A stretch of DNA of 38,865 nucleotides from an uncultured Pseudomonadota bacterium (GTDB lineage: Bacteria > Pseudomonadota > Gammaproteobacteria > Burkholderiales > SG8-41), in contig CAMPGR010000022.1 in NCBI GenBank assembly GCA_946885605.1, positions 1 to 38,865 on the forward strand. The letters run 5' to 3'. Positions 25,955 through 35,822 of the stretch are shown piece by piece. The notes under the pieces were generated by a model, which was not told the DNA's origin, made no database searches, and saw nothing but the letters and a program-made list of their open reading frames with translations. The position numbers were made by a program, and so were the translations under genes. The first letter of the stretch is position 1; every line of letters begins with the position of its first letter.

Positions 25955-25996
25955 CCCGTCACGCCTGCCGTCCCGGCCATTCGGTCGGCGGGTAAA

Positions 25997-26662
25997 ATGC
26001 CGGGAAGGGCGGCAAACGCGCTGATTCGCTTGGCTACAAAACGATTAACACACGGCTTTCGGACCTTATTCCCGCTATCGCGGGAGGCGATCGTCGAGCG
26101 TCTTTTGCGCCCGGCACTGCCGCCAGATCCCCATGACCTCCATGTCCTCGCTCTCCCGGAAGGCGCGGAGGCAACCGATGCGGCCGTACTCGTCCCGCTG
26201 GTTGCCCGGCCAGGCGCGCTCAACGTGCTCTTCACACAGCGCACGGCGCATCTGTCCGATCATGCCGGTCAGATCAGCTTTCCCGGGGGTCGCGTAGAGG
26301 CGACCGATGCCGGGCGCGAGGACACGGCGCTGCGCGAAACCGAGGAGGAAATCGGGCTCCCCCGCGCTCGGGTGGAGGTACTGGGACGTCTGCCGGAGTA
26401 CCCGATCCCGTCGGGCTTCCGCATCACTCCCGTGGTCGGCTGGATCGAGCCTCCATTCGATCTCGCGCTCGATCCCTTCGAGGTGGATTGCGTGTTCGAG
26501 GCACCGCTCGAGTACTTCCTCGACCCTGCCAACTATCAGCGGCGCGAATACCATTTTCGCGGGCGCCATCGGCACTATATGGCAATCCCGTACGATGGAC
26601 GTTACATCTGGGGCGCGACGGCCGGTATGCTCTACAGCCTATGCCGCATCCTCGAGGACTGA
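25997..26662 (+). CDS. Nudix hydrolase, coenzyme A pyrophosphatase type
   Basis: The protein is predicted to split CoA or its derivatives into phosphopantetheine and 3',5'-ADP. The 221 residues contain the Nudix box GGRVEATDAGREDTALRETEEEIGL in full (G-x5-E-x7-RE-x2-EE-x-G). The UPF0035 motif specific to CoA pyrophosphatases, FTQRTAHLSDHAGQISFPGG, lies directly before it. The closing MAIPYDGRYIWGATAGML also fits this group. The start ATG 25997 has GGGTAAA upstream, only a modest site. Possible later starts would cut the N-terminal helix, not the Nudix fold. It precedes a DUF3301 gene by seven bases. Confidence 0.9.
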   Translation: MPGRAANALIRLATKRLTHGFRTLFPLSREAIVERLLRPALPPDPHDLHVLALPEGAEATDAAVLVPLVARPGALNVLFTQRTAHLSDHAGQISFPGGRVEATDAGREDTALRETEEEIGLPRARVEVLGRLPEYPIPSGFRITPVVGWIEPPFDLALDPFEVDCVFEAPLEYFLDPANYQRREYHFRGRHRHYMAIPYDGRYIWGATAGMLYSLCRILED

Positions 26663-26669
26663 CCCGGCT

Positions 26670-27002
26670 TTGCTCGAGCTCATGTTCGTAATTCTGCTCG
26701 CCGGGCTCGCGTGGTTCTGGTTCGAAAGCCTCGGGCGCCGCGAAACGGCAGTGGATGCGGCTCGACGCGCTTGCCACGCCGAGCGCGTCCAGCTCCTCGA
26801 CGAGACGGTGGCCCTTGCGTCGGTCTCGCCGCGGCGTGCCGAGAGCGGCGCGCTCGCACTGCAACGCATCTACCGTTTCGAGTTCAGCGACACCGGGAAT
26901 AACCGGCTTGCAGGCAGCGTCACCCTGATCGGCTCAGTCGTCCAGGCGCTTTACCTGGAACCTCACGGCGGTGAAGCAGGCGACATCCAGAGGCTGCGGT
27001 GA
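26670..27002 (+). CDS. DUF3301 family membrane-anchored protein
   Basis: The protein has 110 residues from TTG 26670. One N-terminal membrane helix (MFVILLAGLAWFWFESL) is followed by RRETAVDAARRACHAERVQLLDETVALASV and then YRFEFSDTGNNRLAGSVTLIGSVVQAL. This is the DUF3301 layout: a single-pass anchor and a small cytoplasmic beta domain. The function is unknown. ATG 26682 is an alternative start that begins within the helix. TTG was preferred because family members usually carry a few residues (LLEL) before it. It is probably translated with the Nudix gene. Confidence 0.78.
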   Translation: MLELMFVILLAGLAWFWFESLGRRETAVDAARRACHAERVQLLDETVALASVSPRRAESGALALQRIYRFEFSDTGNNRLAGSVTLIGSVVQALYLEPHGGEAGDIQRLR

Positions 27003-27059
27003 GCCATAGCGGGCCGTCGGCCCTTGTGGCACCATAAATTCCCAGACTTGGGGAGGGCA

Positions 27060-28265
27060 GTGGACACGAGCCCGCTTGAGTTCCATGCTTCGGCGCGGGG
27101 CCCGGTTCGCCCCGGCATGAAGCGAGCCCCGACGACGGGGCTCATCATGACGGGTGGCGGCGCCCGGGCGGCCTATCAGGTCGGCGTGCTGAAAGCGCTA
27201 TCCGAAATCCTGCCTCGCCATACCCGTAATCCCTTTCCCATCATCTGCGGCACATCGGCGGGTGCGATCAACGCCGTAGTGCTCGCCGCTGGCGCCGACA
27301 ATTTCAGGCGCGCCGTGCGGCGGCTCATCGCCGTGTGGCAGAACTTCCGCGTCGAGCAGGTGTACCGTGCCGATCCCCTGGGCGCCGCCCGCAACAGCCT
27401 GAGGTGGATTTTCACCGCGCTCACCGGGGGAGCGTTCTCGCGTACGCCGGTATCCCTGCTCGACAACTCGCCGCTCCTCGCGCTGTTGAAGCGCCATCTC
27501 GATTTCGCGGCCATCGCGCGCTCGATCGAGCGCGGGGACCTCGCGGCCTTCAGCGTCACCTGCTCGGGATACAGCTCCGGGCAATCGGTGACTTTTTTTC
27601 AGGGCTGCGCCGGATTGCAGCCATGGAAACGGTCGCGGCGTGTCGGCATCGCGATGCCGATCACTCTCGAGCATCTCGTCGCTTCCAGCGCGCTACCCTT
27701 CATCTTTCCGCCCGTTCACATCAATCGCGAGTATTTCGGCGACGGTTCGATGCGGCAGATCGCTCCCGTGAGCCCGGCGCTGCACTTGGGCGCGAACAGG
27801 CTGCTCGTGATCGGCGTCGGACGGCAGCTCGGCGGTCGCGCGGTCGAGCGCACGCTGGCTCAATCCTCTCCTTCGCTCGCGCAGATCGCCGGCCACGCGT
27901 TGAACAGCATCTTCCTCGACACGCTGGAAGCCGATCTGGAACGCCTGCAACGGATCAATCGCACGCTGGAGCTGATCCCCGGCGAGGTGCTGCAGCGTAC
28001 CGACTATCCGCTGCAAAAGGTGGAATTCAGACTCATATCCCCGAGCCGCGATCTGGAGCAGATCGCGGTGCGCTATGCCGACGAGTTGCCGCGCACGATA
28101 AAGCTTCTCCTCGCTACGGTGGGCGCAACGGGTCCGGGCGGCGCCAACCTTCTCTCCTACCTCCTGTTCGAAAAATCGTACTGCCGGACGCTGATCCAGC
28201 TTGGATACGAGGACACCCTGGCGCGGAAGGAAGATCTGGCAACCTTTCTCGCCTGCGGTTGCTGA
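27060..28265 (+). CDS. patatin-like phospholipase
   Basis: The protein has 401 residues and a patatin domain from about 26 to 250. The oxyanion loop is TGGGARAAYQVG (31-42), the nucleophile elbow CGTSAGAIN places S66, and the catalytic Asp is in FGDGSMRQ. The dyad is complete, so it should hydrolyse acyl esters, probably of phospholipids. There is no signal peptide. The C-terminal 150 residues (ANRLLVIGVGRQLGGR onward) are conserved-looking but without a named domain. GTG 27060 is chosen for the GGGGAGGG just upstream. ATG 27117 would also keep the whole domain. There is a 57-base gap after DUF3301. Confidence 0.88.
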   Translation: MDTSPLEFHASARGPVRPGMKRAPTTGLIMTGGGARAAYQVGVLKALSEILPRHTRNPFPIICGTSAGAINAVVLAAGADNFRRAVRRLIAVWQNFRVEQVYRADPLGAARNSLRWIFTALTGGAFSRTPVSLLDNSPLLALLKRHLDFAAIARSIERGDLAAFSVTCSGYSSGQSVTFFQGCAGLQPWKRSRRVGIAMPITLEHLVASSALPFIFPPVHINREYFGDGSMRQIAPVSPALHLGANRLLVIGVGRQLGGRAVERTLAQSSPSLAQIAGHALNSIFLDTLEADLERLQRINRTLELIPGEVLQRTDYPLQKVEFRLISPSRDLEQIAVRYADELPRTIKLLLATVGATGPGGANLLSYLLFEKSYCRTLIQLGYEDTLARKEDLATFLACGC

Positions 28266-28349
28266 AGCGGCGCGTCCGAACGGTGCTCGGGCACGTCGGG
28301 GGAACTTCGACAGGCGGCCGCTGTCGCCTCCGCGCGGTGCTTGTGAGAG

Positions 28350-28378
28350 TTGCCATGGTGCGCGGCTCTGGGTATAAA
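28350..28378 (+). promoter_or_regulatory. sigma-70 promoter of the GreB-like gene
   Basis: TTGCCA (28350-28355) and TATAAA (28373-28378) are separated by exactly 17 bases and each differs from consensus by one base. The predicted start site near 28385 leaves a short leader of about 24 nt. Confidence 0.75.
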
Positions 28379-28408
28379 GAAGCTTCCACTTGCGGTTTGG
28401 CTGTGACG

Positions 28409-28921
28409 ATGAGCCGTGCTTTCGTAAAGGAGAGCGACGAGGATCTGGCGGCGGGAGAACTGCCGGAGCGGCCTCTCGGCGCGCATGCAAATTACGTGAC
28501 TCCGGCCGGACTGGAGCAGCTGCATGCGCGCGTCCGCGATCTGCAAGAGCGGCGGGAGCGGCTCAACGCGCAGGTGGGCGAGGATCCGATGGGCAAGCAG
28601 CGGTTGCGGGAAGTGGAGCGCGACCTGCGCTACTTCAAGGCGCAGCTCGAGCGCGCCGTTGTCGTCGATCCGGCGGGCCAGCCGCAGGAGGAAGTGCACT
28701 TCGGCGCCGTGGTGCGTATCATCGACGAGGAGGGTCGTAAGCACCAGTTCAGCATCGTCGGCGACGACGAGGCGGACGTTGCTGCGGGCAAGATCAGCTG
28801 GGCCTCGCCGCTTGCGAAAGCGATGATCGGTTCGAGGGTCGGTGATGTGGTGGTCTGGCGGCGTCCTGCCGGGGACACCGAAGTCGAAATCCTCGAGATT
28901 CTCTCCCCCAAAAACCCGTGA
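28409..28921 (+). CDS. GreA/GreB family elongation factor, GreB-like with short coiled coil
   Basis: The protein has 170 residues. A charged extension (1-28) is followed by an N-terminal coiled coil (about 30-88) and a C-terminal FKBP-like domain (about 92-165) with EEVHFGAVVRI and FSIVGDDEADVAAGKISWASPLAKAMIG, matching GreB. In true GreB the coiled-coil tip carries GDRSENADYQYN, whose acidic residues drive RNA cleavage. Here the region is about 13 residues shorter and reads NAQVGEDPMGKQRLRE. It may therefore bind RNA polymerase through the C-terminal domain without normal cleavage activity. This shortened form is known in betaproteobacteria beside true GreA/GreB. Its stop overlaps the start of the CbiB-like gene. 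Confidence 0.85.
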   Translation: MSRAFVKESDEDLAAGELPERPLGAHANYVTPAGLEQLHARVRDLQERRERLNAQVGEDPMGKQRLREVERDLRYFKAQLERAVVVDPAGQPQEEVHFGAVVRIIDEEGRKHQFSIVGDDEADVAAGKISWASPLAKAMIGSRVGDVVVWRRPAGDTEVEILEILSPKNP

Positions 28922-29838
28922 CGTTCCTGTCCCTGATCGCGACACTGCTCCTCGAGCAGGTGCGCCCGTTGCGTCCGGGGAACGCCGTACACACGCTCTT
29001 CCAACGCTACGCGGCGAGCCTGGAGCAGCGCCTGAACGGCGGGAAGGACGAGCAAGGTGTCCTCGCCTGGGCGCTCGCCGTGCTGCTGCCCGTCCTTGCG
29101 ACGCTCGGCATCTCGCTCCTGTCGTATCGCGCGAGTCCCGCGCTCGCCTGGCTCTGGAACGTCGTGGTGCTCTACTTCACGATGGGGTTCCGCCAGTTCA
29201 GCCATTACTTCAACGAAATTCAGCAGTCGCTGCAGGAGGGGCACCCGGAGCGGGCGAGGGAGTGGCTTGCGCAATGGCGCGGCACGCCAGTGCCAGAATT
29301 CGGCAGCAGTGAAATTGCGCGCGTGGCGATCGAGCTCGGTCTCGTAAGCGCTCATCGCCATGTGTTCGGTCCGATCGCGAGCTTCATCGTGCTCGGGCCG
29401 GCGGGCGCGGTGCTGTACCGCACCGCCGCGATGCTCGCAGACCGCTGGGGCGGGCGGGCGGAGGCCGAATCAGGGACGTTCGGCCGGTTCGCCGAGCGCT
29501 TTTTCTACTGGCTCGACTGGCTGCCGTCGCGCATCACCGCCGCGAGCTTCGCCATCGTCGGAAATTTCGAGGACGCGGTGTACTGCTGGCGCACCCAGGC
29601 GCAATCGTGGGCAATGCGCACGCACGGCATCATTCTCTCGACCGGCGCCGGAGCGATCGGGGTGCGGCTCGGCGAGGCTGTCCATTCTTACGGCGGCGCC
29701 GATTTTCGCGCCGAGCCCGGCACGGAGGAGGCGGACGTCGATTACATGCAGAGCGCAGTGGGTCTCATCTGGCGTGCGCTCGTGCTCTGGATGTTCCTCG
29801 TGCTGCTCGTCACGGTCGCGTACTCGCTCGGGCGCTAG
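28918..29838 (+). CDS. CobD/CbiB family membrane protein
   Basis: The protein has 306 residues with about four to five hydrophobic helices (LSLIATLLLEQVRPL at the start, WALAVLLPVLATLGISLL, WNVVVLYFTMGFRQFSHYF, FGPIASFIVLGPAGAVLYR, and a last one near 285-302). FSHYFNEIQQSLQEG and GPAGAVLYRTAAMLADRWG match the CobD/CbiB family, whose founders make adenosylcobinamide phosphate, and the related AmpE. No cobalamin gene is near. In betaproteobacteria this paralogue commonly sits beside rsgA, so its real role is open. GTG 28918 overlaps the upstream stop as GTGA. Its own stop shares the palindrome CTAG with convergent rsgA. Confidence 0.82.
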   Translation: MTFLSLIATLLLEQVRPLRPGNAVHTLFQRYAASLEQRLNGGKDEQGVLAWALAVLLPVLATLGISLLSYRASPALAWLWNVVVLYFTMGFRQFSHYFNEIQQSLQEGHPERAREWLAQWRGTPVPEFGSSEIARVAIELGLVSAHRHVFGPIASFIVLGPAGAVLYRTAAMLADRWGGRAEAESGTFGRFAERFFYWLDWLPSRITAASFAIVGNFEDAVYCWRTQAQSWAMRTHGIILSTGAGAIGVRLGEAVHSYGGADFRAEPGTEEADVDYMQSAVGLIWRALVLWMFLVLLVTVAYSLGR

Positions 29839-30752
29839 CCCGGCATCGCGCGTTTCACATCGCGTTCCCGCGCGAGCGCGCGGTATGCCGCGAGGCGGCG
29901 CGCCGATACCCCTCCTTCCGCGGTGGCAGCTTCGATGGCGCAGCCCGGCTCGCCGAGATGGTGACAATCGCGGAAGCGGCAGCGACCGATGTACTGCCGG
30001 AATTCGACGAATCCTTGCGCCAGCGCGTCGAGGTGGATGTGATGCAGGCCGAACGCCTGCAATCCGGGCGAGTCGATGATGCTGCTCTCCGCGTCGAGGT
30101 GGTAGAGGCGTGCGTGGGTCGTCGTGTGCCGTCCCGCGCCGAGCGCTTCGGAAATTTCATTGGTGCGCGCGAAAGCGTAGGGCAGCAGGGCATTGACGAT
30201 CGTGGATTTGCCCACCCCCGACTGCCCCACCAGCACGCTCACCTTACCCTGCAGCCTCGGGCGCAGCGGCGCGACATCGCTTCTGGCGCTGAGCGCGACG
30301 ACGGGGTAGCCGAGCGCTGAGTAGAGTGCGAGCCGCTCGCTCTGCGCGGCGTGTTGCGGCAGATCGGCCTTGTTGAGGCATATGCATGCCGCGATGCCGG
30401 CGTGCTCGGCGGCGACGAGGCAACGGTTGAGGAGCGCTTCATGCGGCGGCGGCACGGCCGCGACGACGATGGCGACCTGCGTTACGTTCGCTGCGATCAG
30501 CTTTTCGCGGTACGCGTCGCTGCGGTAGAGCAGGGCACTCCTCGGGTACACTTCCTCGATCACGCCCTGGCCGGGAGCGCTCGGCTCTATCCTCACCCGG
30601 TCCCCGCAGGCAAAATCGCGGCGCTTGCCGCGCGCGACGCAGTCGAATTCGCCGCTGCCCGGCACCTCGACTCGATAGCGCCGTCCGTAGCTTGCGACGA
30701 TAAGTCCTTCCAAGGGAGCGGATTCGCGGGAACCTCGCGTCGCGGCCGGCAT
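29835..30752 (-). CDS. rsgA: ribosome small subunit-dependent GTPase A
   Basis: RsgA is a circularly permuted GTPase that helps late maturation of the 30S subunit. The protein has 305 residues: an N-terminal OB fold (about 15-75), then the GTPase motifs in permuted order, with G4 CLNKADLPQ first, then G1 GQSGVGKST, then G3 DSPGLQAFGLHHI. A C-terminal zinc knuckle follows (CRFRDCHHLGEPGCAI). All are intact. It is the last gene of a minus-strand unit after the M48 protease and the pterin dehydratase genes, and converges on the CbiB-like gene. Confidence 0.94.
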   Translation of the reverse strand: MPAATRGSRESAPLEGLIVASYGRRYRVEVPGSGEFDCVARGKRRDFACGDRVRIEPSAPGQGVIEEVYPRSALLYRSDAYREKLIAANVTQVAIVVAAVPPPHEALLNRCLVAAEHAGIAACICLNKADLPQHAAQSERLALYSALGYPVVALSARSDVAPLRPRLQGKVSVLVGQSGVGKSTIVNALLPYAFARTNEISEALGAGRHTTTHARLYHLDAESSIIDSPGLQAFGLHHIHLDALAQGFVEFRQYIGRCRFRDCHHLGEPGCAIEAATAEGGVSARRLAAYRALARERDVKRAMPG

Positions 30753-30804
30753 CAGCGAAACGCGCGCATCACGGCAGGGTAACGCCGCCGCGCGCTCGCA
30801 TCAG

Positions 30805-31167
30805 TCACAGCGCAAAGAGGGCATCGACCTTCGCCGCACAAATGAAATCGTTCTCGGAGAGCCCGCCGATCGCGTGCGTGGTGTATTCCACGCGGCACTG
30901 GCGGTAGCTCACGGCGAGATCCGGATGGTGATCCTCGCGGTGCGAGAGCCAGGCGACTGCGTTCACGAATGCCATGGTCTGGTAATAGTTCTGAAACAGG
31001 TACGTTTTGCTGATGGCGCCATTGGCGTGCGTCCAGCCGTCGAGCTGCTTCAGCAGGTTTTCGATTTCCCCGCCTCTGAGGGGCGACACCCCGCCCTCGC
31101 ACGGGCGGCACTTCCTGGCAGCAAGATCTTCGATCTCCACGGCGGTCTCCTGTCCTGGGCCTTGCAT
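30805..31167 (-). CDS. 4a-hydroxytetrahydrobiopterin dehydratase
   Basis: The protein is a pterin-4a-carbinolamine dehydratase (PCD/DCoH, PhhB-type) that recycles the pterin cofactor after aromatic amino acid hydroxylation, and is also found in bacteria without such hydroxylases. The 120 residues contain the fold's signature: WLSHREDHHPDLAVSYRQCRVEYTTHAIGGLSENDFICAAKVDAL, with the catalytic HH-P group. The first 35 residues include CRPCEGGVSPL, common in this family. No phenylalanine hydroxylase gene is in the window. It lies 15 bases after the M48 protease gene and 52 before rsgA. Confidence 0.92.
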   Translation of the reverse strand: MQGPGQETAVEIEDLAARKCRPCEGGVSPLRGGEIENLLKQLDGWTHANGAISKTYLFQNYYQTMAFVNAVAWLSHREDHHPDLAVSYRQCRVEYTTHAIGGLSENDFICAAKVDALFAL

Positions 31168-31182
31168 TTCGTTCGTGTCCCC

Positions 31183-32436
31183 TCACGCGTGTTCCGCAGC
31201 CGCAGACTTGAGGCGGGCGATGCGCGTGATCGCGGGCGGATGTGAATCGTAGAACGCCGAATGTGCAGGGTCGGGCGTGAGCGTCGAAGCGTTATCGCGG
31301 TAGAGCTTGACGAGCGCCGACACGAGATCAACCGCCGACGCGTTCTGCGCCGCGTAACAGTCCGCTTCGAACTCGTGCTTGCGCGAGTACATTGCGCCGA
31401 GGGGCTGCACGAGAAAAGCGAAGCTTGGAGCCACGAGAAAGAAAAGAATGAGGGCGAGCGCAGTGGATCGAGCGTGCACGTTGAGTCCCTCGTAGAACCA
31501 CTCCTGCTGCGCAAGGTACCCGAGGAGCCAGAGTACGCCGAGGCTCGCGAAGAAGATCCATGCCATGCGCTTCACGACGTGGCGCAGCTTGAAGTGACCG
31601 AGTTCGTGCGCGAGCACCGCTTCCACCTCCGCGGGGCTCAACCGGGAGAGCAGGGTGTCGAAGAACACGATGCGCTTCGACTTGCCGAAGCCGGTGAAGT
31701 AGGCGTTGCCGTGGCTGCTGCGGCGCGAGCCGTCCATCACCATGAGCCCCCTCACCCGGAATCCGCAGCGCACGAGCAGCCGCTCCACGCGTTCGCGCAG
31801 CTCGGCATCCTGCATCGGGGAGAAGCGGTTGAAGAGCGGCGCGATGACCATGGGGTAGATCGCGAGCATGAAGAGGTTGAAGGCGACCCAGACGAGCCAG
31901 GCATAGAGCCACCAGTACGATCCCGACTTCTCCATGAGCCAGAGCACGCACGCGGCGAGGGGAATGCCGAACAAGGCGGCGAGCAACAACGATTTTGCGA
32001 GATCGATGAAGAAGAGCCGCGACGTCATGCGATTGAAACCGAATCGCTGCTCGATGCGGAAGGTGCGGTAATAGTTGAACGGCAGTTCCACCGCGGTCAT
32101 GAGGAGCGTCACGAGCGCAATCAGCAGCAGCCCGCGCCCGACGCCTTCGGGTAGCCAGGAGCCGCTCAATTCGTGCAGCACCTGCAGGCCGCCGCCGAAC
32201 GTCAGCGCGAGCACGATCAGTGCCTCGACTGCCACGCTCGCCATCGCGAGACGCGTTTTCTCGCATGTGTAGTCGGCGGCGCGCTGATGCGCTTCGAGCC
32301 CGATCTCCCCGGAGAACTCGGCGGGGACCGCTCCGCGATGCAGCCGGACGTGATCAATGTGCCGATGGGCGAGCCACAGCCGCAACCCGGTGGCGAGGGT
32401 CAGCGCTGCGAGGAAAACGAGGCCGAAGGCGGTCAT
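31183..32436 (-). CDS. M48 family membrane metalloprotease (Ste24-like)
   Basis: The protein has 417 residues and several membrane helices (near 3-20, 65-85, 100-118, 150-168, 175-195, 290-310 and 330-350). The zinc motif HELGH is in EAVLAHELGHFKLRH, and a third ligand is likely in KHEFEADCYAA. This is the Ste24/CAAX-protease-1 type of M48, which degrades membrane proteins on the cytoplasmic face. It is not HtpX, which is shorter. It is the first gene of the minus-strand unit with the pterin dehydratase and rsgA, and is divergent from orn with 63 bases between starts. Confidence 0.9.
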   Translation of the reverse strand: MTAFGLVFLAALTLATGLRLWLAHRHIDHVRLHRGAVPAEFSGEIGLEAHQRAADYTCEKTRLAMASVAVEALIVLALTFGGGLQVLHELSGSWLPEGVGRGLLLIALVTLLMTAVELPFNYYRTFRIEQRFGFNRMTSRLFFIDLAKSLLLAALFGIPLAACVLWLMEKSGSYWWLYAWLVWVAFNLFMLAIYPMVIAPLFNRFSPMQDAELRERVERLLVRCGFRVRGLMVMDGSRRSSHGNAYFTGFGKSKRIVFFDTLLSRLSPAEVEAVLAHELGHFKLRHVVKRMAWIFFASLGVLWLLGYLAQQEWFYEGLNVHARSTALALILFFLVAPSFAFLVQPLGAMYSRKHEFEADCYAAQNASAVDLVSALVKLYRDNASTLTPDPAHSAFYDSHPPAITRIARLKSAAAEHA

Positions 32437-32499
32437 CCGATTTCAAACGAGGCCTGAAAACTGTGACACAATATCGGCCTCCACGATTCCAACAATATT

Positions 32500-33045
32500 A
32501 TGGCACAGGACCCGAACAGCCTGATCTGGATCGACATGGAGATGAGCGGCCTCGAACCGGAGGTCGACAGGGTTCTGGAACTTGCCATCGTCGTCACGGA
32601 TTCCGCGCTCAATCCAGTGGCCGAGGCGCCGGTGCTCGTTGTGCATCAGTCGGACGCCGTGCTCGGAGGAATGGACGACTGGAACAAGTCTATGCACGGG
32701 AAATCCGGTCTGATCGAGCGCGTGCGTGCCTCTGCCCTCTCAGAGGCGGGCGCGGAGCAGCAGATGACGGCTTTCCTCGAGCGGCACGTGCCGCCGGGGG
32801 TCTCACCCATGTGCGGCAACTCGGTGCATCAGGACCGGCGCTTCCTCGCGCGCTACATGCCCCGGCTCGAAGGCTATTTCCATTACCGCAATCTCGACGT
32901 AAGCACTCTGAAGGAGCTCGCGCGGCGCTGGAAGCCCGAGATCATGGGCGGGCTCACCAAGCACGGCAAGCACGAAGCGCTCGCCGACATCTACGAGTCG
33001 ATCGAAGAGCTGCGGTACTACCGCGAGCATTTTTTGAAGGTCTGA
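32500..33045 (+). CDS. orn: oligoribonuclease
   Basis: Orn is a DEDDh 3'-5' exonuclease that removes the last di- to oligoribonucleotides from RNA decay and pGpG from c-di-GMP turnover. The protein has 181 residues, the standard size. D12 and E14 lie in WIDMEMSGL, the next Asp in [11 protein letters not shown], and the final His/Asp in [12 protein letters not shown]. The start ATG 32500 has no clear Shine-Dalgarno. Upstream, ACAATAT occurs twice 24 bases apart (32468 and 32492). It is divergent from the M48 protease gene, a usual betaproteobacterial arrangement. Confidence 0.96.
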   Translation: MAQDPNSLIWIDMEMSGLEPEVDRVLELAIVVTDSALNPVAEAPVLVVHQSDAVLGGMDDWNKSMHGKSGLIERVRASALSEAGAEQQMTAFLERHVPPGVSPMCGNSVHQDRRFLARYMPRLEGYFHYRNLDVSTLKELARRWKPEIMGGLTKHGKHEALADIYESIEELRYYREHFLKV

Positions 33046-33053
33046 TTTGCCAC

Positions 33054-33260
33054 CTATCCGAGCTTGATGTCGCCGTCGAACTTCACCTCGAGGGCGAGCT
33101 TGCCGACCGTCAGCGTCATCGTCGCCGGGAACGATTCGCTGCCGCTCAATTTCCCTTCCTCGATCGCCTTGCGCACCGCCTTTTCGATCGCGAGCTGCGA
33201 GTTGACTCCGACAGTCTTCAAAAACTTGCGGATGCTCATGTTCAGCGTTTCGTCGTTCAT
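33054..33260 (-). CDS. DUF6494 family small protein
   Basis: The protein has 68 residues: MNDETLNMSIRKFLKTVGVNSQLAIEKAVRKAIEEGKLSGSE followed by FPATMTLTVGKLALEVKFDGDIKLG. It has a helical half and a short beta half. I recognise the pattern as DUF6494, a conserved small proteobacterial family of unknown role. The ATG 33260 is fixed by AAGGAGG five bases upstream. It follows pgi by 14 bases on the same strand and is probably cotranscribed with it. Confidence 0.8.
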   Translation of the reverse strand: MNDETLNMSIRKFLKTVGVNSQLAIEKAVRKAIEEGKLSGSESFPATMTLTVGKLALEVKFDGDIKLG

Positions 33261-33274
33261 GCTTCCTCCTTGTG

Positions 33275-34912
<1,638 letters not shown>

Positions 34913-35092
34913 TGAACTGCGGCCGCCTTGCCGCACGGATTCGTTACGTTCGGCATTCTACCTTTTCGCCTCGTGCCGCTTGCGCTCCCGCTAAAATGCA
35001 GAGCGTCAACTTTCCTGAAAGTTCGCCGATGCGTACGCAACACGCCTCTCCTGGTTACCGCTTCGCCCTCGACGACGCGAGGCGACGCCTCC

Positions 35093-35812
35093 GTGGGTGA
35101 CATCATCGTGGCGCTCGGCGCCGCCATGCGCGACCTGCGTGCGCCGCGCATCGTTGTGGTGATGCTGCTTCCCATGCTGGGCGCGATCCTGATCTGGGTG
35201 ATCCTCTCCATCATCTTCTGGGATACCTGGTCGGCATGGCTTGCGTCCTTCACGGCCAGCACTGCCGTCGCCCGGTGGCTCGAGAGCGTGGGGGCCGGCT
35301 GGCTGCTGCAGGCGCTCACCGCGCTCGGCGTCATTGCGCTCGTCATTCCGGCTGCGTTCATCACCGCGCTCGTCCTGAACGAACTCATCGTCATGCCCGC
35401 AGTCGTCGCGCACGTGAGCTCGCGGTATTTCCCACACCTCGAGCGCCGCGCCGGCGGCACGCTCGTCGGGAGCCTCGTGAACGCAGTGATCGGGATAGCG
35501 GTATTCTGCCTGCTTTGGCTTGTCGGCCTGCCGCTGTGGCTCACTGGCGTCGGTGCAATCCTGCTCCCCGCGCTGATCTCGGCGTATTTGACCCAACGCC
35601 TGCTGCGCTACGATGCGCTTTCCGAGCATGCAGCGCGCGAGGAGTATTCGGCGATCATTGCGGGCAGCAAAGGCAAACTCTACGTGCTCGGGCTGCTGGT
35701 CGCTCTGCTTTATTACATCCCGCTCGTCAATCTGGTAGCGCCGGTTGCCAGCGGCCTCGCCTTCACGCACCTTTGTCTCGCGGAGCTCGCGCGTTTGCGG
35801 CGCGGAGCGTGA
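35093..35812 (+). CDS. EI24 domain (CysZ-like) membrane protein
   Basis: The protein has 239 residues from GTG 35093. About six hydrophobic segments are visible: IVVVMLLPMLGAILIWVILSIIFW, LLQALTALGVIALVIPAAFITAL, LVNAVIGIAVFCLLWLVGLPLWL, GVGAILLPALISAYL, LYVLGLLVALLYYIPLVNLVAPV and a last one. The arrangement and PxxAHVSSRYFPHLERR loop fit the EI24/CysZ family. CysZ members take up sulfate, but other EI24 proteins have no known substrate and none is shown here. The frame is open upstream to 34928. The GTG is chosen because family members start shortly before the first helix; its ribosome site is weak. Confidence 0.75.
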   Translation: MGDIIVALGAAMRDLRAPRIVVVMLLPMLGAILIWVILSIIFWDTWSAWLASFTASTAVARWLESVGAGWLLQALTALGVIALVIPAAFITALVLNELIVMPAVVAHVSSRYFPHLERRAGGTLVGSLVNAVIGIAVFCLLWLVGLPLWLTGVGAILLPALISAYLTQRLLRYDALSEHAAREEYSAIIAGSKGKLYVLGLLVALLYYIPLVNLVAPVASGLAFTHLCLAELARLRRGA

Positions 35813-35822
35813 CCGCGCTTTT
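35800..35822 (+). terminator. short intrinsic terminator spanning the EI24 stop codon
   Basis: GCGCGG (35800-35805) and CCGCGC (35813-35818) pair around a seven-base loop that contains the TGA stop (35810-35812). Four T follow (35819-35822), the last two lying in the stop codon region of the convergent bktB. The stem is short and the T run is minimal. Confidence 0.5.
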
